DNA from: Sulfurovum zhangzhouensis
GTDB taxonomy: Bacteria > Campylobacterota > Campylobacteria > Campylobacterales > Sulfurovaceae
Assembly: GCF_030347965.1 (NCBI RefSeq)
Contig: NZ_JAQIBD010000004.1
Span: 105,412 to 169,411 of the forward strand
DNA: 64,000 nt
Direction: 5' to 3'
How positions within the stretch are numbered: the stretch's first letter is position 1; every line of letters starts with the position of its first letter. The notes under the pieces were generated by a model. That model saw only the letters and a list, made by a program, of their open reading frames with translations. It ran no database searches and was not told the origin of the DNA. Of this stretch, positions 43,545 to 52,829 are shown piece by piece. Position numbers and translations under genes: made by a program.

Positions 43545-44093
43545 GGCCTCTTGATATTCTTCGGGATGGTTGAGGTTTAAAAACGGCTCTTTGTCGGTAA
43601 ACCTCACCTTTTTTGTCTCTACGTTTTCAAGTAGTGTGGTGAGACGGTGATTATCGCTTTTGAGCATTTTTGTCGCCTCAGGCAATATAGAACGTCTGTA
43701 GATACCGCATAAAGGTTCCAACCCATTGGGACTTTCAGCTATGACAATGTCATACTCTTTTCTCTCTTCATTCATCAATGTGTCAATCACATGTTCATCG
43801 ACAAACGGCGCATCCACACTGAGTATGAACACTTCGGGGACATCCAGCTTTTCAAACACGGAGATGAGTGCTGCAAGGGGTGAATGTACTTCATAGTTGT
43901 CTGCGATCACCTCGCATCCGAATTCAAATTTATCAGACTTTGCCGAGAGATAGACCTTTTCAAAGAGTGTACCCAGGCGATGGTATTGATACTCGCTGAG
44001 TGAAGAGTAGCCTGCAAATGCAAGTTGTGATTTATCTTTTCCCATACGTGAACTTTTGCCGCCGGCAAAGATAATCACAGACATCTTATACAT
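43527..44093 (-). CDS. mobA: Molybdenum cofactor guanylyltransferase MobA
   Basis: Transfers GMP to molybdopterin to make MGD for DMSO-reductase-type enzymes. FAGGKSSRMGKDKSQL (~9-24) is the nucleotide-binding signature, SVDAPFVDEHVID holds the metal Asp and EPLCGIYRRSILP follows. 188 residues. ATG at 44093 overlaps the end of the MFS gene; a start three codons later is also possible. Confidence 0.93.
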   Translation of the reverse strand: MYKMSVIIFAGGKSSRMGKDKSQLAFAGYSSLSEYQYHRLGTLFEKVYLSAKSDKFEFGCEVIADNYEVHSPLAALISVFEKLDVPEVFILSVDAPFVDEHVIDTLMNEERKEYDIVIAESPNGLEPLCGIYRRSILPEATKMLKSDNHRLTTLLENVETKKVRFTDKEPFLNLNHPEEYQEALRRLL

Positions 44094-45219
44094 CTGCTTC
44101 TATCCTCTCTCTGCGTTTTTGGTGGATGTAGAGTGCTCCTGCTCCAAAGAGTGTGATGATCGCTTCATACAAAAAGAGGTGTTCCCCGTACAGTTTTCCT
44201 GAGATGAATGCCCCGACAGAGCCGCCAAGACCAAAGGCCACACCCAGAAAAAACTGTTGAGCGAGTTTCTTTTGTGTATAGAGTGAATAGACATAGGTGA
44301 TCGCAGCAGTATGATAGAGTGCGAAGCTTACGGCATGAAGTGACTGCGAAGCAAAGGTAAGGGTCAGCGAATCAGGATAGAGCCAAAGGATCATCCAGCG
44401 TAGTGCTGTGATATGCATGGCAAACTGTAAAATACGCAGTAGATTACGCTGAAGTAAAGGCCCTTGAAAATAGAGCATCACGATCTCACAAAGTACGCCA
44501 AAACTCCACATCCAGCTGGTCACTTCAAGGGAAACACCATGTGCGGTTTCATAGATAGTAAAGAAGTTGTAAAATCCACCGAATCCTACCTGCATCAAGA
44601 AAGCCGAAAGCCAGAATGCCCAGTATTTGGAGAGTGAAAAACTTTTGTCGGATTCGCCTGAAGTACGCGGTGCCTGATCGTAGCGTATAAGCATTGCACC
44701 AAAAAACAGGGTGATAAAGCTTACCGAACTGAGGTAGTAAAATGCCTGTTCGGGTGTCTCCAGCACGCGTCCAAGCCAAAGTGCGATACCTGTAAAGCCG
44801 AGTGAGCCCCAAAGACGTACTTTTCCGTAGTCACTTTTTTGTAAAGAAGAGAGTGCGATGGTCTCGACATAAGGCAAAGAGACACCTACGGCTGCCCCAA
44901 AAAAGAGATTGGCAAGCAAATAGAGCCAAAAGGAGTGTGCAGTTGCAATAAAAAGTATTGTGGCAATCAGTGTGAAAATCAGTGAAAGGATATAGATCCT
45001 AGGGGTCAAGGTCAAGAAATGACGAAAGGCAAAAGGAAGCAAAAAGCGCATAAACGGTGCTGCCATGTAGATGATCCCAACTTCAAAGGCAGTATATCCA
45101 AGCTCTGTTAGCACCTTTGGCATGAAGATGACATAGACACCTACCCCTGCAAAATAGAAGAAATAATACGCACTCATCAGCAGTGCAAAGAGGCTTCTGA
45201 TAGGATAGGTTTGTGTCAT
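44086..45219 (-). CDS. MFS transporter (LacY/HcaT-like fold)
   Basis: 377 residues with about twelve transmembrane segments. SAYYFFYFAGVGVYVIFMPKVL resembles the MFS_1-like/3-phenylpropionate permease group. GKVRLWGSLGF is the conserved intracellular loop. Its ATG overlaps the RDD gene stop (ATGA) and its end overlaps mobA, so all are in one operon. Substrate unknown. Confidence 0.88.
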   Translation of the reverse strand: MTQTYPIRSLFALLMSAYYFFYFAGVGVYVIFMPKVLTELGYTAFEVGIIYMAAPFMRFLLPFAFRHFLTLTPRIYILSLIFTLIATILFIATAHSFWLYLLANLFFGAAVGVSLPYVETIALSSLQKSDYGKVRLWGSLGFTGIALWLGRVLETPEQAFYYLSSVSFITLFFGAMLIRYDQAPRTSGESDKSFSLSKYWAFWLSAFLMQVGFGGFYNFFTIYETAHGVSLEVTSWMWSFGVLCEIVMLYFQGPLLQRNLLRILQFAMHITALRWMILWLYPDSLTLTFASQSLHAVSFALYHTAAITYVYSLYTQKKLAQQFFLGVAFGLGGSVGAFISGKLYGEHLFLYEAIITLFGAGALYIHQKRRERIEADV

Positions 45220-45713
45220 GGTTTATGGATCACGGCCGTGTTGCTAAGCAGATCATGCAGGGTTTTTCTATCTTTTCTAAAGAACATCATCACCCATCCG
45301 ATGATCGAGAAAAAAGAGAGTATCGCACAAAGGTTTCTAAATAAAATAATGAAAAGAGAGGGCTTCTCACCAGTACTCACATCGATCAGCATAAGATTGT
45401 AGGCTCTGTAACCTGGAGTTTGAGCACTTTTAGCTAAAAAGAGTGTCTGTACGACCACGAAGGGGACAAGAATATAGATCCATCCTATAAGCTTATGCTC
45501 GCCGAAAGCTTCTCTACCTCCCATCACAAGATAGAAGACGATATACATAATAGGCATCAAGAGCATAAAGCTATCGGTGATAAATGCTTTGATCTTATCA
45601 CCGAGTGAAGCATACGGATAGGAGAAAGAAGACTTTGCATCAGCCTGTAATGGCCCGTTGTGCTCTTTTTTCTGTTTGATATCCCTAAATCGTTTTTTGT
45701 GTTTAGTGCTCAT
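45216..45713 (-). CDS. RDD-family membrane protein
   Basis: About 165 residues. A basic N-terminus, then an RDD-like domain with three or four hydrophobic segments: ASLGDKIKAFITDSFMLL, the PGYRAYNLMLID motif and the closing KTLHDLLSNTAV. ATG at 45713 overlaps the preceding stop by one base (TAATG). Function of RDD proteins is generally unclear. Confidence 0.88.
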   Translation of the reverse strand: MSTKHKKRFRDIKQKKEHNGPLQADAKSSFSYPYASLGDKIKAFITDSFMLLMPIMYIVFYLVMGGREAFGEHKLIGWIYILVPFVVVQTLFLAKSAQTPGYRAYNLMLIDVSTGEKPSLFIILFRNLCAILSFFSIIGWVMMFFRKDRKTLHDLLSNTAVIHKP

Positions 45714-46477
45714 TAAAAGTCCCATACCACGGCTGCGTAAGGTCCCTTGAAATCTACATCAAGTGCAAGACCGGCAGCCAGCTCGTTATCATCCAGATGC
45801 ATCATACGGTAGCCACCTTCGATCCCCAGACCCATTACTGCCGTATAACGCATCGTGAAGAGTGCATCATACATGGTAGAACTTGAAAAGGTGATCGCAT
45901 TGAGCTCGGCTTGAAATGTAATATCAGTGGTCGGCACATCAAAACGTCCCTTCATATAGATCATCGGGATCCATGTATCGTAATCAATCGTTTCTTCCTG
46001 TGTCATAAACATATTGCCGGCTTTTACATAGATATCTCCATAGACATGTCGCAGCGTCAATCCCGTATCAAGGCTGGCCCAGTTATCGATGAGTTCATAA
46101 TATAAGGTTACATCGAAAGCGTGCATATCAAGTTTATTGCTAAGGTCCCCGGTAAAGTCACTGATGTCTCCCCAGGTAAAGCCGCTGACCGGTCCTGAGC
46201 CTTGATGGGAGAGATCGTTGTATTCGAGCTTTATATTGGAAATGACAGGTAGGGGATGCTCGAGGTAAGCTTTGAAGAATAGATCTTGTGACTCTGTCCA
46301 GTGCAGTGTATCCTCTATAGAGGTTTTACTCTCCATACCGTAAATATCATAGGCCGCATATCCCTTGGGTGTATGGCTATATACTCCCACAGAGAGCTCT
46401 CCACCGATAAAGTCTGCATTTAAAGGGATATAGAATAACGAGGATAAAAAGGCAGTTTTTAAAAGGGTTCTAACCAT
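45713..46477 (-). CDS. Outer-membrane beta-barrel protein (TIGR04219-like)
   Basis: 254 residues with a signal peptide (~1-20), then alternating beta strands with the DFIGGELSVGVYSHTPKG start, ending in Phe (VVWDF), the usual outer-membrane barrel signal. Probably the TIGR04219 family. It starts 4 nt after gspF with AGGAG inside the gspF end, so it is cotranscribed with the secretion genes and may be one of their envelope partners. Confidence 0.82.
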   Translation of the reverse strand: MVRTLLKTAFLSSLFYIPLNADFIGGELSVGVYSHTPKGYAAYDIYGMESKTSIEDTLHWTESQDLFFKAYLEHPLPVISNIKLEYNDLSHQGSGPVSGFTWGDISDFTGDLSNKLDMHAFDVTLYYELIDNWASLDTGLTLRHVYGDIYVKAGNMFMTQEETIDYDTWIPMIYMKGRFDVPTTDITFQAELNAITFSSSTMYDALFTMRYTAVMGLGIEGGYRMMHLDDNELAAGLALDVDFKGPYAAVVWDF

Positions 46478-46480
46478 TTT

Positions 46481-47695
46481 TTATGCTCCTGCAAGGCTCA
46501 TGCTGAAGATCGGTAAGAGCATTGCAGCCACGATAACACCGACAATGAGTCCGATAAAGAGCATCATTGCCGGTTCAAGCAGGCTAAGCAGCAGTTTGAG
46601 TCTGTCTTCATTCTCTTCAGTATAAAGTTTCGAGATATTATTTAAAATATGAGCCACTTCACTGGACTCTTCCCCAAGGGCAAGTGACTGCATGAAGTTA
46701 CGTTTGGGCTTAAATCCCTTAGTGATGTGTAAAGCATTGGAAAGTTTGTTACCTTCCATCACCTTGACTGAAGCTGCTTCAAAAAGTTCTTTGAGCACGA
46801 TATTGCCGAATGTCGCAGTAGAGAGCTTTACCGCATGGGCATAGGAAACCCCTGATTCCAACATCAGTGAGAGGATATAAGAGAAACGTCCAAGCTCATG
46901 GTTTTGTATAAGCGTTCCTATGACGGGAACCTTCAGCCACATTCTATCTATTAATCGATGGAACACAAGAAAATATTTGTAGGCAAGTTTATAGCCGGTG
47001 ATTGCCATCAGAAACCCGACAAAAAGAGCAATATAGTGCTCTGTCAAAAAATGACTGATCCCCAGGACAAACTGAGTGATAGGCGGAAGTTCCTGATTGT
47101 TGTCTTCAAAGATACCAACGATCTTGGGTACGACAAAAGAGATCAGAAAACCAGTCATTCCTATGGCTACGATGAAGATAAAGAGAGGGTAGACCATGGC
47201 ATTTCCCACCTGCTTTTTGACCTTGTTCTGTGCGGAGAAGAAATTCCCCATATTGATAAGCACTTCAACCATCTTCCCGCTCTGTCCTGCTACATTGAGA
47301 CTTTGCAGAAAAAACTCCGGTAATGCATAGACTTTTTGGGCATGCAGTGCATTATAAAGAGATTTCCCCTCGTCGATCATTGTTTTGAGCGAATTGAGAA
47401 AAGAGACATATTTCTTCTCCCCTTCATGCTGGTTTTCCAGCAGTTTGATAGCCGTGAGTACTGTCATGCCCGAGTTGAGGTAAGAGGAGAGCTCTTTGGC
47501 AAAGGCACTAAGGAGTTCACCGGGCATCTCTCTTTTTGCAAAAGACTCCAAGGAGAGTTTTTGTGTAGGGGCCAAAGTCTCATAATAGATGTTTTGTGCA
47601 CGGAGCTTTTGTGCTGCTTCCTCATGTGATGCAGCCGTCACTGTACCTTTGACCTTTTTACCGGTGTTATCAAATCCTTTGTACTTAAAAAGCAT
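46481..47695 (-). CDS. gspF: Type II secretion inner-membrane protein GspF
   Basis: Platform protein that couples the GspE ATPase to pseudopilus assembly. 404 residues with the T2SF tandem repeat: two homologous helical domains (~65-190 and ~265-390), each followed by a transmembrane pair. LLSAFAKELSSYLNSGM and NAMVYPLFI are family blocks. ATG at 47695 (MLFKYKGFDNTGKK) was preferred to one four codons upstream. Last secretion gene of the minus arm. Confidence 0.93.
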   Translation of the reverse strand: MLFKYKGFDNTGKKVKGTVTAASHEEAAQKLRAQNIYYETLAPTQKLSLESFAKREMPGELLSAFAKELSSYLNSGMTVLTAIKLLENQHEGEKKYVSFLNSLKTMIDEGKSLYNALHAQKVYALPEFFLQSLNVAGQSGKMVEVLINMGNFFSAQNKVKKQVGNAMVYPLFIFIVAIGMTGFLISFVVPKIVGIFEDNNQELPPITQFVLGISHFLTEHYIALFVGFLMAITGYKLAYKYFLVFHRLIDRMWLKVPVIGTLIQNHELGRFSYILSLMLESGVSYAHAVKLSTATFGNIVLKELFEAASVKVMEGNKLSNALHITKGFKPKRNFMQSLALGEESSEVAHILNNISKLYTEENEDRLKLLLSLLEPAMMLFIGLIVGVIVAAMLLPIFSMSLAGA

Positions 47696-47787
47696 TTGTT
47701 TGAGCATCCTTGGAGTAGTTAGTTAGTGTTAGCATTATAGCTTGTTTATCTAAGAGGAATAAACATTTTTACTATTGCGATCTTTTT

Positions 47788-48213
47788 CTAAAATGAATTC
47801 AGTTTAAATTGAAAATAGCTTGAAGAGTATTGGTCTTTAAGGATCATCCTGGTCACTTCAGCTTTGACAGTACTCTCTTCCGGAGCAGGTACCGCGATAG
47901 GTTCGGGTACGATGATATCTCTGGAGATTTTTTTGAGGATATCTTTGCTGTCGTCATCGATGTTCTTAAAGTATGGCTGAACAAGTTCATAGGCATTCTT
48001 GTTTTTTTTGTGATACTTCGAACTCTCATCAAGCAGGTAAAAAGAGTCAAGAAAAGCAGCTTTATTACGTTGTGACAAATAGACGGCATTATCTTTACTT
48101 CTTGATTGGATCTCCATGAGTGACATTACGACAAACGAGATGATCATTACCGAGACAATCACCTCTATCAGTGTGAATCCTGCACGTTGCTGCTTTATTG
48201 TTGTAAAACGCAT
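47788..48213 (-). CDS. Type II secretion pseudopilin (minor, GspI-like)
   Basis: 141 residues with a prepilin leader and cleavage motif AGFTLIEVIVSVMIISFVV, Gly at -1 and Glu at +5, followed by a short variable domain. By position and leader it is a minor pseudopilin, probably GspI. Overlaps the preceding gene (TAATG). Confidence 0.82.
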   Translation of the reverse strand: MRFTTIKQQRAGFTLIEVIVSVMIISFVVMSLMEIQSRSKDNAVYLSQRNKAAFLDSFYLLDESSKYHKKNKNAYELVQPYFKNIDDDSKDILKKISRDIIVPEPIAVPAPEESTVKAEVTRMILKDQYSSSYFQFKLNSF

Positions 48214-48746
48214 TAGTAAAAATCTCCTGTACCAGTTACCAGTTTGGTATCCTTTAGCCAGAGATCTTTAGCTGCCTCAAGCGATTCAACTTCTTGCGGT
48301 TTTCCGAAATAGGAAGGCAGATAGAAGATACCTTGTGGCGTTTTGAGGACTGCTTTGGTGCTGCTGCCGTTTGGATAAAAGTCGAGTTGCAGACAAACTT
48401 TTTTATCATCATACCTGCCATACTCGGCAAGAGAGAGATCATTGTAGGTATCGAGCAGATAGACCTCTGAATTTTGGAGATTTGCTGCGTTCTCATAGAG
48501 TTTAAAGTCACTTTGAAGGCCCTGTCTGAGATAACAGGTCTTGCATTTGTCGGTACATAAAAGTGTAGTTTGCCCGCTCAGCATCCCTGCATCTGCCAGT
48601 GATGCTTTGAGCGTAAGCGGAGTAAGGGCTTCGGGTTTCGTCTCTTCTTCACTGAAGTAGCTGAAAACCAGAGCATAGATCAATACGATCAGAAAGATTA
48701 CGATCATCAGTTCAATAAGCGTAAATCCTTTCCGAAATGTTTGCAT
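48213..48746 (-). CDS. Type II secretion pseudopilin (minor, GspH-like)
   Basis: 177 residues, leader MQTFRK then GFTLIELMIVIFLIVLI with canonical Gly -1. The ectodomain has several cysteines (CTDKCKTC, CLQLDF) that could form disulfides. GspH is the best positional guess; only the pseudopilin class is certain. Confidence 0.82.
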   Translation of the reverse strand: MQTFRKGFTLIELMIVIFLIVLIYALVFSYFSEEETKPEALTPLTLKASLADAGMLSGQTTLLCTDKCKTCYLRQGLQSDFKLYENAANLQNSEVYLLDTYNDLSLAEYGRYDDKKVCLQLDFYPNGSSTKAVLKTPQGIFYLPSYFGKPQEVESLEAAKDLWLKDTKLVTGTGDFY

Positions 48747-48758
48747 AGTGCGCTTTTA

Positions 48759-49193
48759 CTACTTTTGACACTCTTTGGTATAGAAAATATCACTTGCATA
48801 CTCTTCACCGCCTTCTTTTCTATCGGTTCCGAAGCTGATCAGTTCTATTTTCCCGCCTTCATTGATATAGATAAAAGGTGTTTGCCATGCATCTTTCGGA
48901 AGGCGTTCCATATATGGCTTAGGACGATAGTTTGGATATTTGTCAGCATCCGGGTTTGACAGAAGTGCCTCAATACCTTCTTCTGTATCAGGGAAGCTAC
49001 CGTTGTCCAGTCTGAACATATCTAAAGCTTTGTTGACCTCTGCCATTTGGATACATACTTGATCTCTTTTTGCTTTATCCGCTGAATCCATCAATGATGG
49101 TGCGACCATACTAACAAGTAGTCCCAAAATTGCAATTACGATCAGTAGTTCAATCAATGAAAAAGCGTTTCTTAGATTCGGTTGGTTCTTCAT
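48759..49193 (-). CDS. gspG: Major pseudopilin GspG
   Basis: Main subunit of the type II secretion pseudopilus. 144 residues: short basic leader, NAFSLIELLIVIAILGLLV helix, then the GspG-specific DNGSFPDTEEGIEALL, PKDAWQTPFIY and ISFGTDRKEGGE blocks. The residue before the processing site is Ala (GCT), not the usual Gly. ATG at 49193 with AAGGA 9 nt upstream. First gene of the minus arm. Confidence 0.94.
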   Translation of the reverse strand: MKNQPNLRNAFSLIELLIVIAILGLLVSMVAPSLMDSADKAKRDQVCIQMAEVNKALDMFRLDNGSFPDTEEGIEALLSNPDADKYPNYRPKPYMERLPKDAWQTPFIYINEGGKIELISFGTDRKEGGEEYASDIFYTKECQK

Positions 49194-49223
49194 ACTATTA
49201 AGTCCTTGCATTATTTCTTTTGT

Positions 49224-49229
49224 TATAAT
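49224..49229 (+). promoter_or_regulatory. Promoter of the plus-arm secretion operon
   Basis: TGTTATAAT (extended -10), 42 nt before gspK, in the 78-bp divergent gap with gspG. Confidence 0.55.
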
Positions 49230-49271
49230 AACTAAAATTGCGAACAAATTCTACTTCAACAGAGCTTTTAT

Positions 49272-50186
49272 ATGGATAAACCCTGCTTTTACCGACAGAG
49301 AAAAGGTGTAGCCCTTTTAATCACTCTTATCACTATTGCAGTTATGATGGTGCTCGTGGGTACCCTGGTCACTGCATTGGGAAGTGTACAGAAAGACTCC
49401 AGGGATACTTCATCTCTGCTTCAGGCAAATGTTTATTATGGAAACATTGTGAATATTTTTAGAAAATTCAAGGACAAGGATAAAGAGCTGCTTTTCTCTA
49501 CGCTCTATCAGGCACCTATTCCATTTTCTACGGAAGAGGAGAACTTTTTTATGACGGTAGGGTGCCGTCCTCTTGCCAATGGTGCCAATATCAACTGGCT
49601 TGGATTGGAAAATGATACCAAAATGATTCCAAACTATGATATAACCCGGAAAATTTTTGATTCGATTACTGCTATGTACAATCTATCAGATCCGGTGATG
49701 CTCGAAGAGATGTTGCTTGAAGAGATAGGAAAAGAAGGTGAATTTGAACATAAATTTCATAGTAGACTCCTGCAAAAAAGAGGTATAATAAGTTATCAAC
49801 AGTTTGCACATATCATTGATAGGTATCAACTCGAAGCGGATGATCCTGTGGTTAGTAGTATACCTTGGGACAAATACTTTTCTTTTACCACCGAATCTAA
49901 CGTAACAGACGGGAACTATATGTCTGCAGAGGCAGTTGCAGCGATCTTTGATATGGAGCTCTCCGCAGTAGAAGAAGAGTGGGTACCGGGGACTGATGCC
50001 TTGCAAACATTTAAGCAGACCTATCAACCCGTTGATTTTGAAAAGTACAGTCCGGCTTTTTCAAAACATTTTGTAGATATTGCAGAGTGTGAAGTAATAT
50101 ATACCTATGCAGATGAACCGTATAAATTTACATTTATGTATAGCAAAGGAGAGGTAAAGCATTTTGAATTTCTTGGAAGACAATAA
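49272..50186 (+). CDS. gspK: Type II secretion minor pseudopilin GspK-like
   Basis: 304 residues. The leader ends in KGVALLITLITIAVMMVLV, with Val-Ala in place of Phe-Thr and no Glu at +5, as usual for GspK (tip of the pseudopilus). The large ectodomain is typical of GspK. Overlaps the next gene by 23 nt. Confidence 0.85.
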   Translation: MDKPCFYRQRKGVALLITLITIAVMMVLVGTLVTALGSVQKDSRDTSSLLQANVYYGNIVNIFRKFKDKDKELLFSTLYQAPIPFSTEEENFFMTVGCRPLANGANINWLGLENDTKMIPNYDITRKIFDSITAMYNLSDPVMLEEMLLEEIGKEGEFEHKFHSRLLQKRGIISYQQFAHIIDRYQLEADDPVVSSIPWDKYFSFTTESNVTDGNYMSAEAVAAIFDMELSAVEEEWVPGTDALQTFKQTYQPVDFEKYSPAFSKHFVDIAECEVIYTYADEPYKFTFMYSKGEVKHFEFLGRQ

Positions 50187-51087
50187 AAAGCTTATATTGG
50201 TCCATCGATCAATGCAGTCAATGGAGATAAAGCAGCCGGTCAATGTGATGCTTACTCCCCAGTTTTATACACTAAAAAAAGAGATACTGCCTATAAAGTT
50301 TGCTTATCAGGCAAAAAGGATCGCGGCTTCTCTTTTTGAGGGGATGTTGCCAGAGGGAAGAACATATGACTACTTTGTTTTTAAAGAAGGTGAATACTGG
50401 GTGTTTATAGCCTATGCCCTGGAAGAGATCACCGAATTTTTTAAAAGTAAAGGTCTATCACCTGAATATATTTCAAAACTCTTTTTTGCACAGCAGTCTG
50501 TACCTTCTTTCTCAAATCCCTATCTTTTAGATGATAAGGAAGTATTGGCGGTTTTGAATGATATCGTTGTAGTCATGCCGAAATCCGCAGTAGAGGATGA
50601 ATCGATCAACACTGCGCTGGATATACCAAATCCCAAAAAAAGTATTGCAATACAGAGTGCCTATGCTTCAGTATTGAGTTTAAAAGAGTCGCTTGGGTTT
50701 GCAGCTATATTCATACTCTTAGCAGTGCTGTTTATTATTGAAGGTGTACGCTATGGCGGAGATACACAGTCGGGAATGCAGGAACTTGAAAGTTTGATGG
50801 CGGCAAATCCCTCGCTATCTAGCCAATATACAAGAAAAAATATTGTCACAAAGTATCGTAAGCTGGATGATGTCGAGAGAAAAAAACGTGATGCGGTTAA
50901 AGTGCTTATAGGCATGATCTATAAAGGGGTAGAGCTAAAGACACTTCACATCGATGAAAAAAGTTTCCGTGCAAACTATATGGTCAAAGAGGATAAAACG
51001 ATCAAGTTGATGGAAAGTGAAGCCAAAAAAGCAAAGTTCACCGTTCAAAAGGTCACTGATGGCATTACAGTGGAGGGGAAACTATGA
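50164..51087 (+). CDS. gspL: GspL-like type II secretion assembly protein
   Basis: 307 residues: cytoplasmic actin-like/PilM-type part (~1-180), one transmembrane helix (~184-205, FAAIFILLAVLFIIEGV), and a periplasmic domain. Links GspE to the membrane platform. TTG start within the gspK end, with GGAGAGG upstream; alternative ATGs at 50212 or 50221. Identity rests on position and topology more than on motif. Confidence 0.7.
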   Translation: MNFLEDNKKLILVHRSMQSMEIKQPVNVMLTPQFYTLKKEILPIKFAYQAKRIAASLFEGMLPEGRTYDYFVFKEGEYWVFIAYALEEITEFFKSKGLSPEYISKLFFAQQSVPSFSNPYLLDDKEVLAVLNDIVVVMPKSAVEDESINTALDIPNPKKSIAIQSAYASVLSLKESLGFAAIFILLAVLFIIEGVRYGGDTQSGMQELESLMAANPSLSSQYTRKNIVTKYRKLDDVERKKRDAVKVLIGMIYKGVELKTLHIDEKSFRANYMVKEDKTIKLMESEAKKAKFTVQKVTDGITVEGKL

Positions 51088-51485
51088 ATTTCAGGCGTTA
51101 TCAAAATGAATTGATCGCAGGTATCTCCCTTATGATTATGCTTGGTGCATTTCTTTTCAAGCAAGGGCAGATCAGCGGAGAAGAAGAGCGGATGAAGACG
51201 TTGCAGAGTTCTGTATCAGAGATGAAAGAAGTGGTCGCACTTAAAGAAATATGGGATAATACGAACTTGAACAAAAAAGTAAAAGAGCTGCAAACCTCTG
51301 TACCGCCGGCTAAAGTGAAATGGCAGGAGAACAATAAAAAGGTGATCGCAAGTTATCAAGGTCTCAGTGTTGATGAGTTCAACAACCTTATGAAAAAATT
51401 GTTAAACCTTGGAGTGGAGATACAGCTATTTGATGTGAAAAAACAGAGTGCACTCTATGATGTGGAGCTAAGATGCAAATGGTAA
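51084..51485 (+). CDS. GspM-like type II secretion protein
   Basis: 133 residues, bitopic: short cytoplasmic start, helix (~11-27), coiled-coil-like segment and small periplasmic ferredoxin-like domain. ATGA overlap with gspL. Topology and position fit GspM/PilO. Confidence 0.65.
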   Translation: MNFRRYQNELIAGISLMIMLGAFLFKQGQISGEEERMKTLQSSVSEMKEVVALKEIWDNTNLNKKVKELQTSVPPAKVKWQENNKKVIASYQGLSVDEFNNLMKKLLNLGVEIQLFDVKKQSALYDVELRCKW

Positions 51486-51988
51486 AAAAGATAGGAACTG
51501 TCATTGCCGTATTATGGCTTGCCATCATCGTGATGATGCCAAAACAGGAGATGTACTATCTTCTTGAGCAGGAGTTGGCAAAAAACGATATCAAGATCAG
51601 TTCTGAGAAGATCAGTGAGAGTTGGTTCACTCTCAGTATAAAAGAGCCTTCTATCTATGTAAAAGGTATCAAAGTCGCAACGATCAAAGAGATACATCTT
51701 TTCACACTGCTCTTTTATACCAGAGGTTCTTTAGAAGGTCTGCTTCTTGATCGCTCACTCGAAAGGTTTGCGCCAAAAGAAATTGACCAGGCTGTAGTGA
51801 CCTATAGTGTGGTGAACCCTCTGAATGTCGTGGTTGGAGCCAGTGGTGTATTTGGCGAAGCTGACGGAACAGTAAATCTTATGCAGAAGCACGTCAAGAT
51901 GAAGTTTTCCCAGAGCCAGAACCTCGGTATGCTGAGGTCAAAGCTGAAAAAAGATGGAGAAGGTTGGTTATATGAAACATCTTTTTAA
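51473..51988 (+). CDS. GspN-like type II secretion protein
   Basis: 171 residues with an N-terminal signal anchor (~5-22) and a beta-rich periplasmic part. Size and place between the M-like and C genes suggest GspN; sequence similarity is not obvious. Overlaps both neighbours (13 and 17 nt). Confidence 0.55.
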   Translation: MQMVKKIGTVIAVLWLAIIVMMPKQEMYYLLEQELAKNDIKISSEKISESWFTLSIKEPSIYVKGIKVATIKEIHLFTLLFYTRGSLEGLLLDRSLERFAPKEIDQAVVTYSVVNPLNVVVGASGVFGEADGTVNLMQKHVKMKFSQSQNLGMLRSKLKKDGEGWLYETSF

Positions 51989-52829
51989 GCCAGAGACTAT
52001 GAGACAGGTCATGATCATTTTAGCAACCATAGTGTTTGTGAAGCTGGTGTGGGTGGTGGTCGCATTGATATGGCTGCCTACTTCAGGGGTAGAGTACAAT
52101 GAAGACAAGGGGCCTAAAAACCTTTATTACAGAGTCAGGATCTCTTTGGACAATCAGCCTCAACAAGCAGAAAGGCCTAAAGAGGCACCAAAAGCCAGTA
52201 TCCAGGATATCGACCTTCTGGCTATTTACAGTGCTTCTGACATCACCGTCGTCACTGTAAGACACAAGGGAAAAACAAAAGTGTTGTCCAAAGGTGAAGA
52301 GATTAACGGATTTGTACTGGAGGGAGCAGGAAGTGACTATGCGACATTTAGCAAAGACGAAAAACTCTATACGGTGACACTGTTCATGCCTAAAAAGAGT
52401 GACAAAGGTGTTGGCACGATCACAACTGTAAACGGTTCTGCCGGTGTTTCCCCTCAAAGAACCAAAAGCGATCAAGAGGGACCGGTTACCGGAGAAGTTG
52501 TAGACGCAGGTGACAGAAGGATTATCGACAGGTCACTGATCACCCATTATGCAACGAATATGGGTGATATCTTTAAGGATATCGGGATCAAGGATATTAA
52601 AGACGGTGATTCGATCAAAGGTTTTCAGGTCAGTTTTGTGCGGAGAGGAAGCCACTTTTCCAAACTTGGTTTGCAAAGAGGAGATATCATTAAGTCCGTT
52701 AATGGACAAGAGATCAACAGCTACAATGCTGCCTTTGGTATCTATAAAGACATTCAAAATATAGAAAATCTGACGCTGGTCATCGTCAGAGACAATAAAG
52801 AGATGGAGTTAGAGTATGAAGTTAACTAA
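51972..52829 (+). CDS. gspC: GspC-like type II secretion protein with PDZ domain
   Basis: Connects the inner platform to the secretin. 285 residues from ATG 51972 (AAGG 8 nt upstream): transmembrane helix (~10-35), Pro/Lys linker, HR domain (IDLLAIYSASD..VTVRHKGK..), and a PDZ domain (~205-285) with SHFSKLGLQRGDIIKSVNGQEI. Overlaps gspD by 14 nt. Confidence 0.88.
   Translation: MKHLFKPETMRQVMIILATIVFVKLVWVVVALIWLPTSGVEYNEDKGPKNLYYRVRISLDNQPQQAERPKEAPKASIQDIDLLAIYSASDITVVTVRHKGKTKVLSKGEEINGFVLEGAGSDYATFSKDEKLYTVTLFMPKKSDKGVGTITTVNGSAGVSPQRTKSDQEGPVTGEVVDAGDRRIIDRSLITHYATNMGDIFKDIGIKDIKDGDSIKGFQVSFVRRGSHFSKLGLQRGDIIKSVNGQEINSYNAAFGIYKDIQNIENLTLVIVRDNKEMELEYEVN

Noticed and set aside
47788..49193. 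Type IV pilus locus instead of type II secretion
   Set aside because: GspG-specific blocks, a PDZ-bearing GspC, secretin GspD with N0-N3 and a GspK-like tip protein together point to type II secretion.
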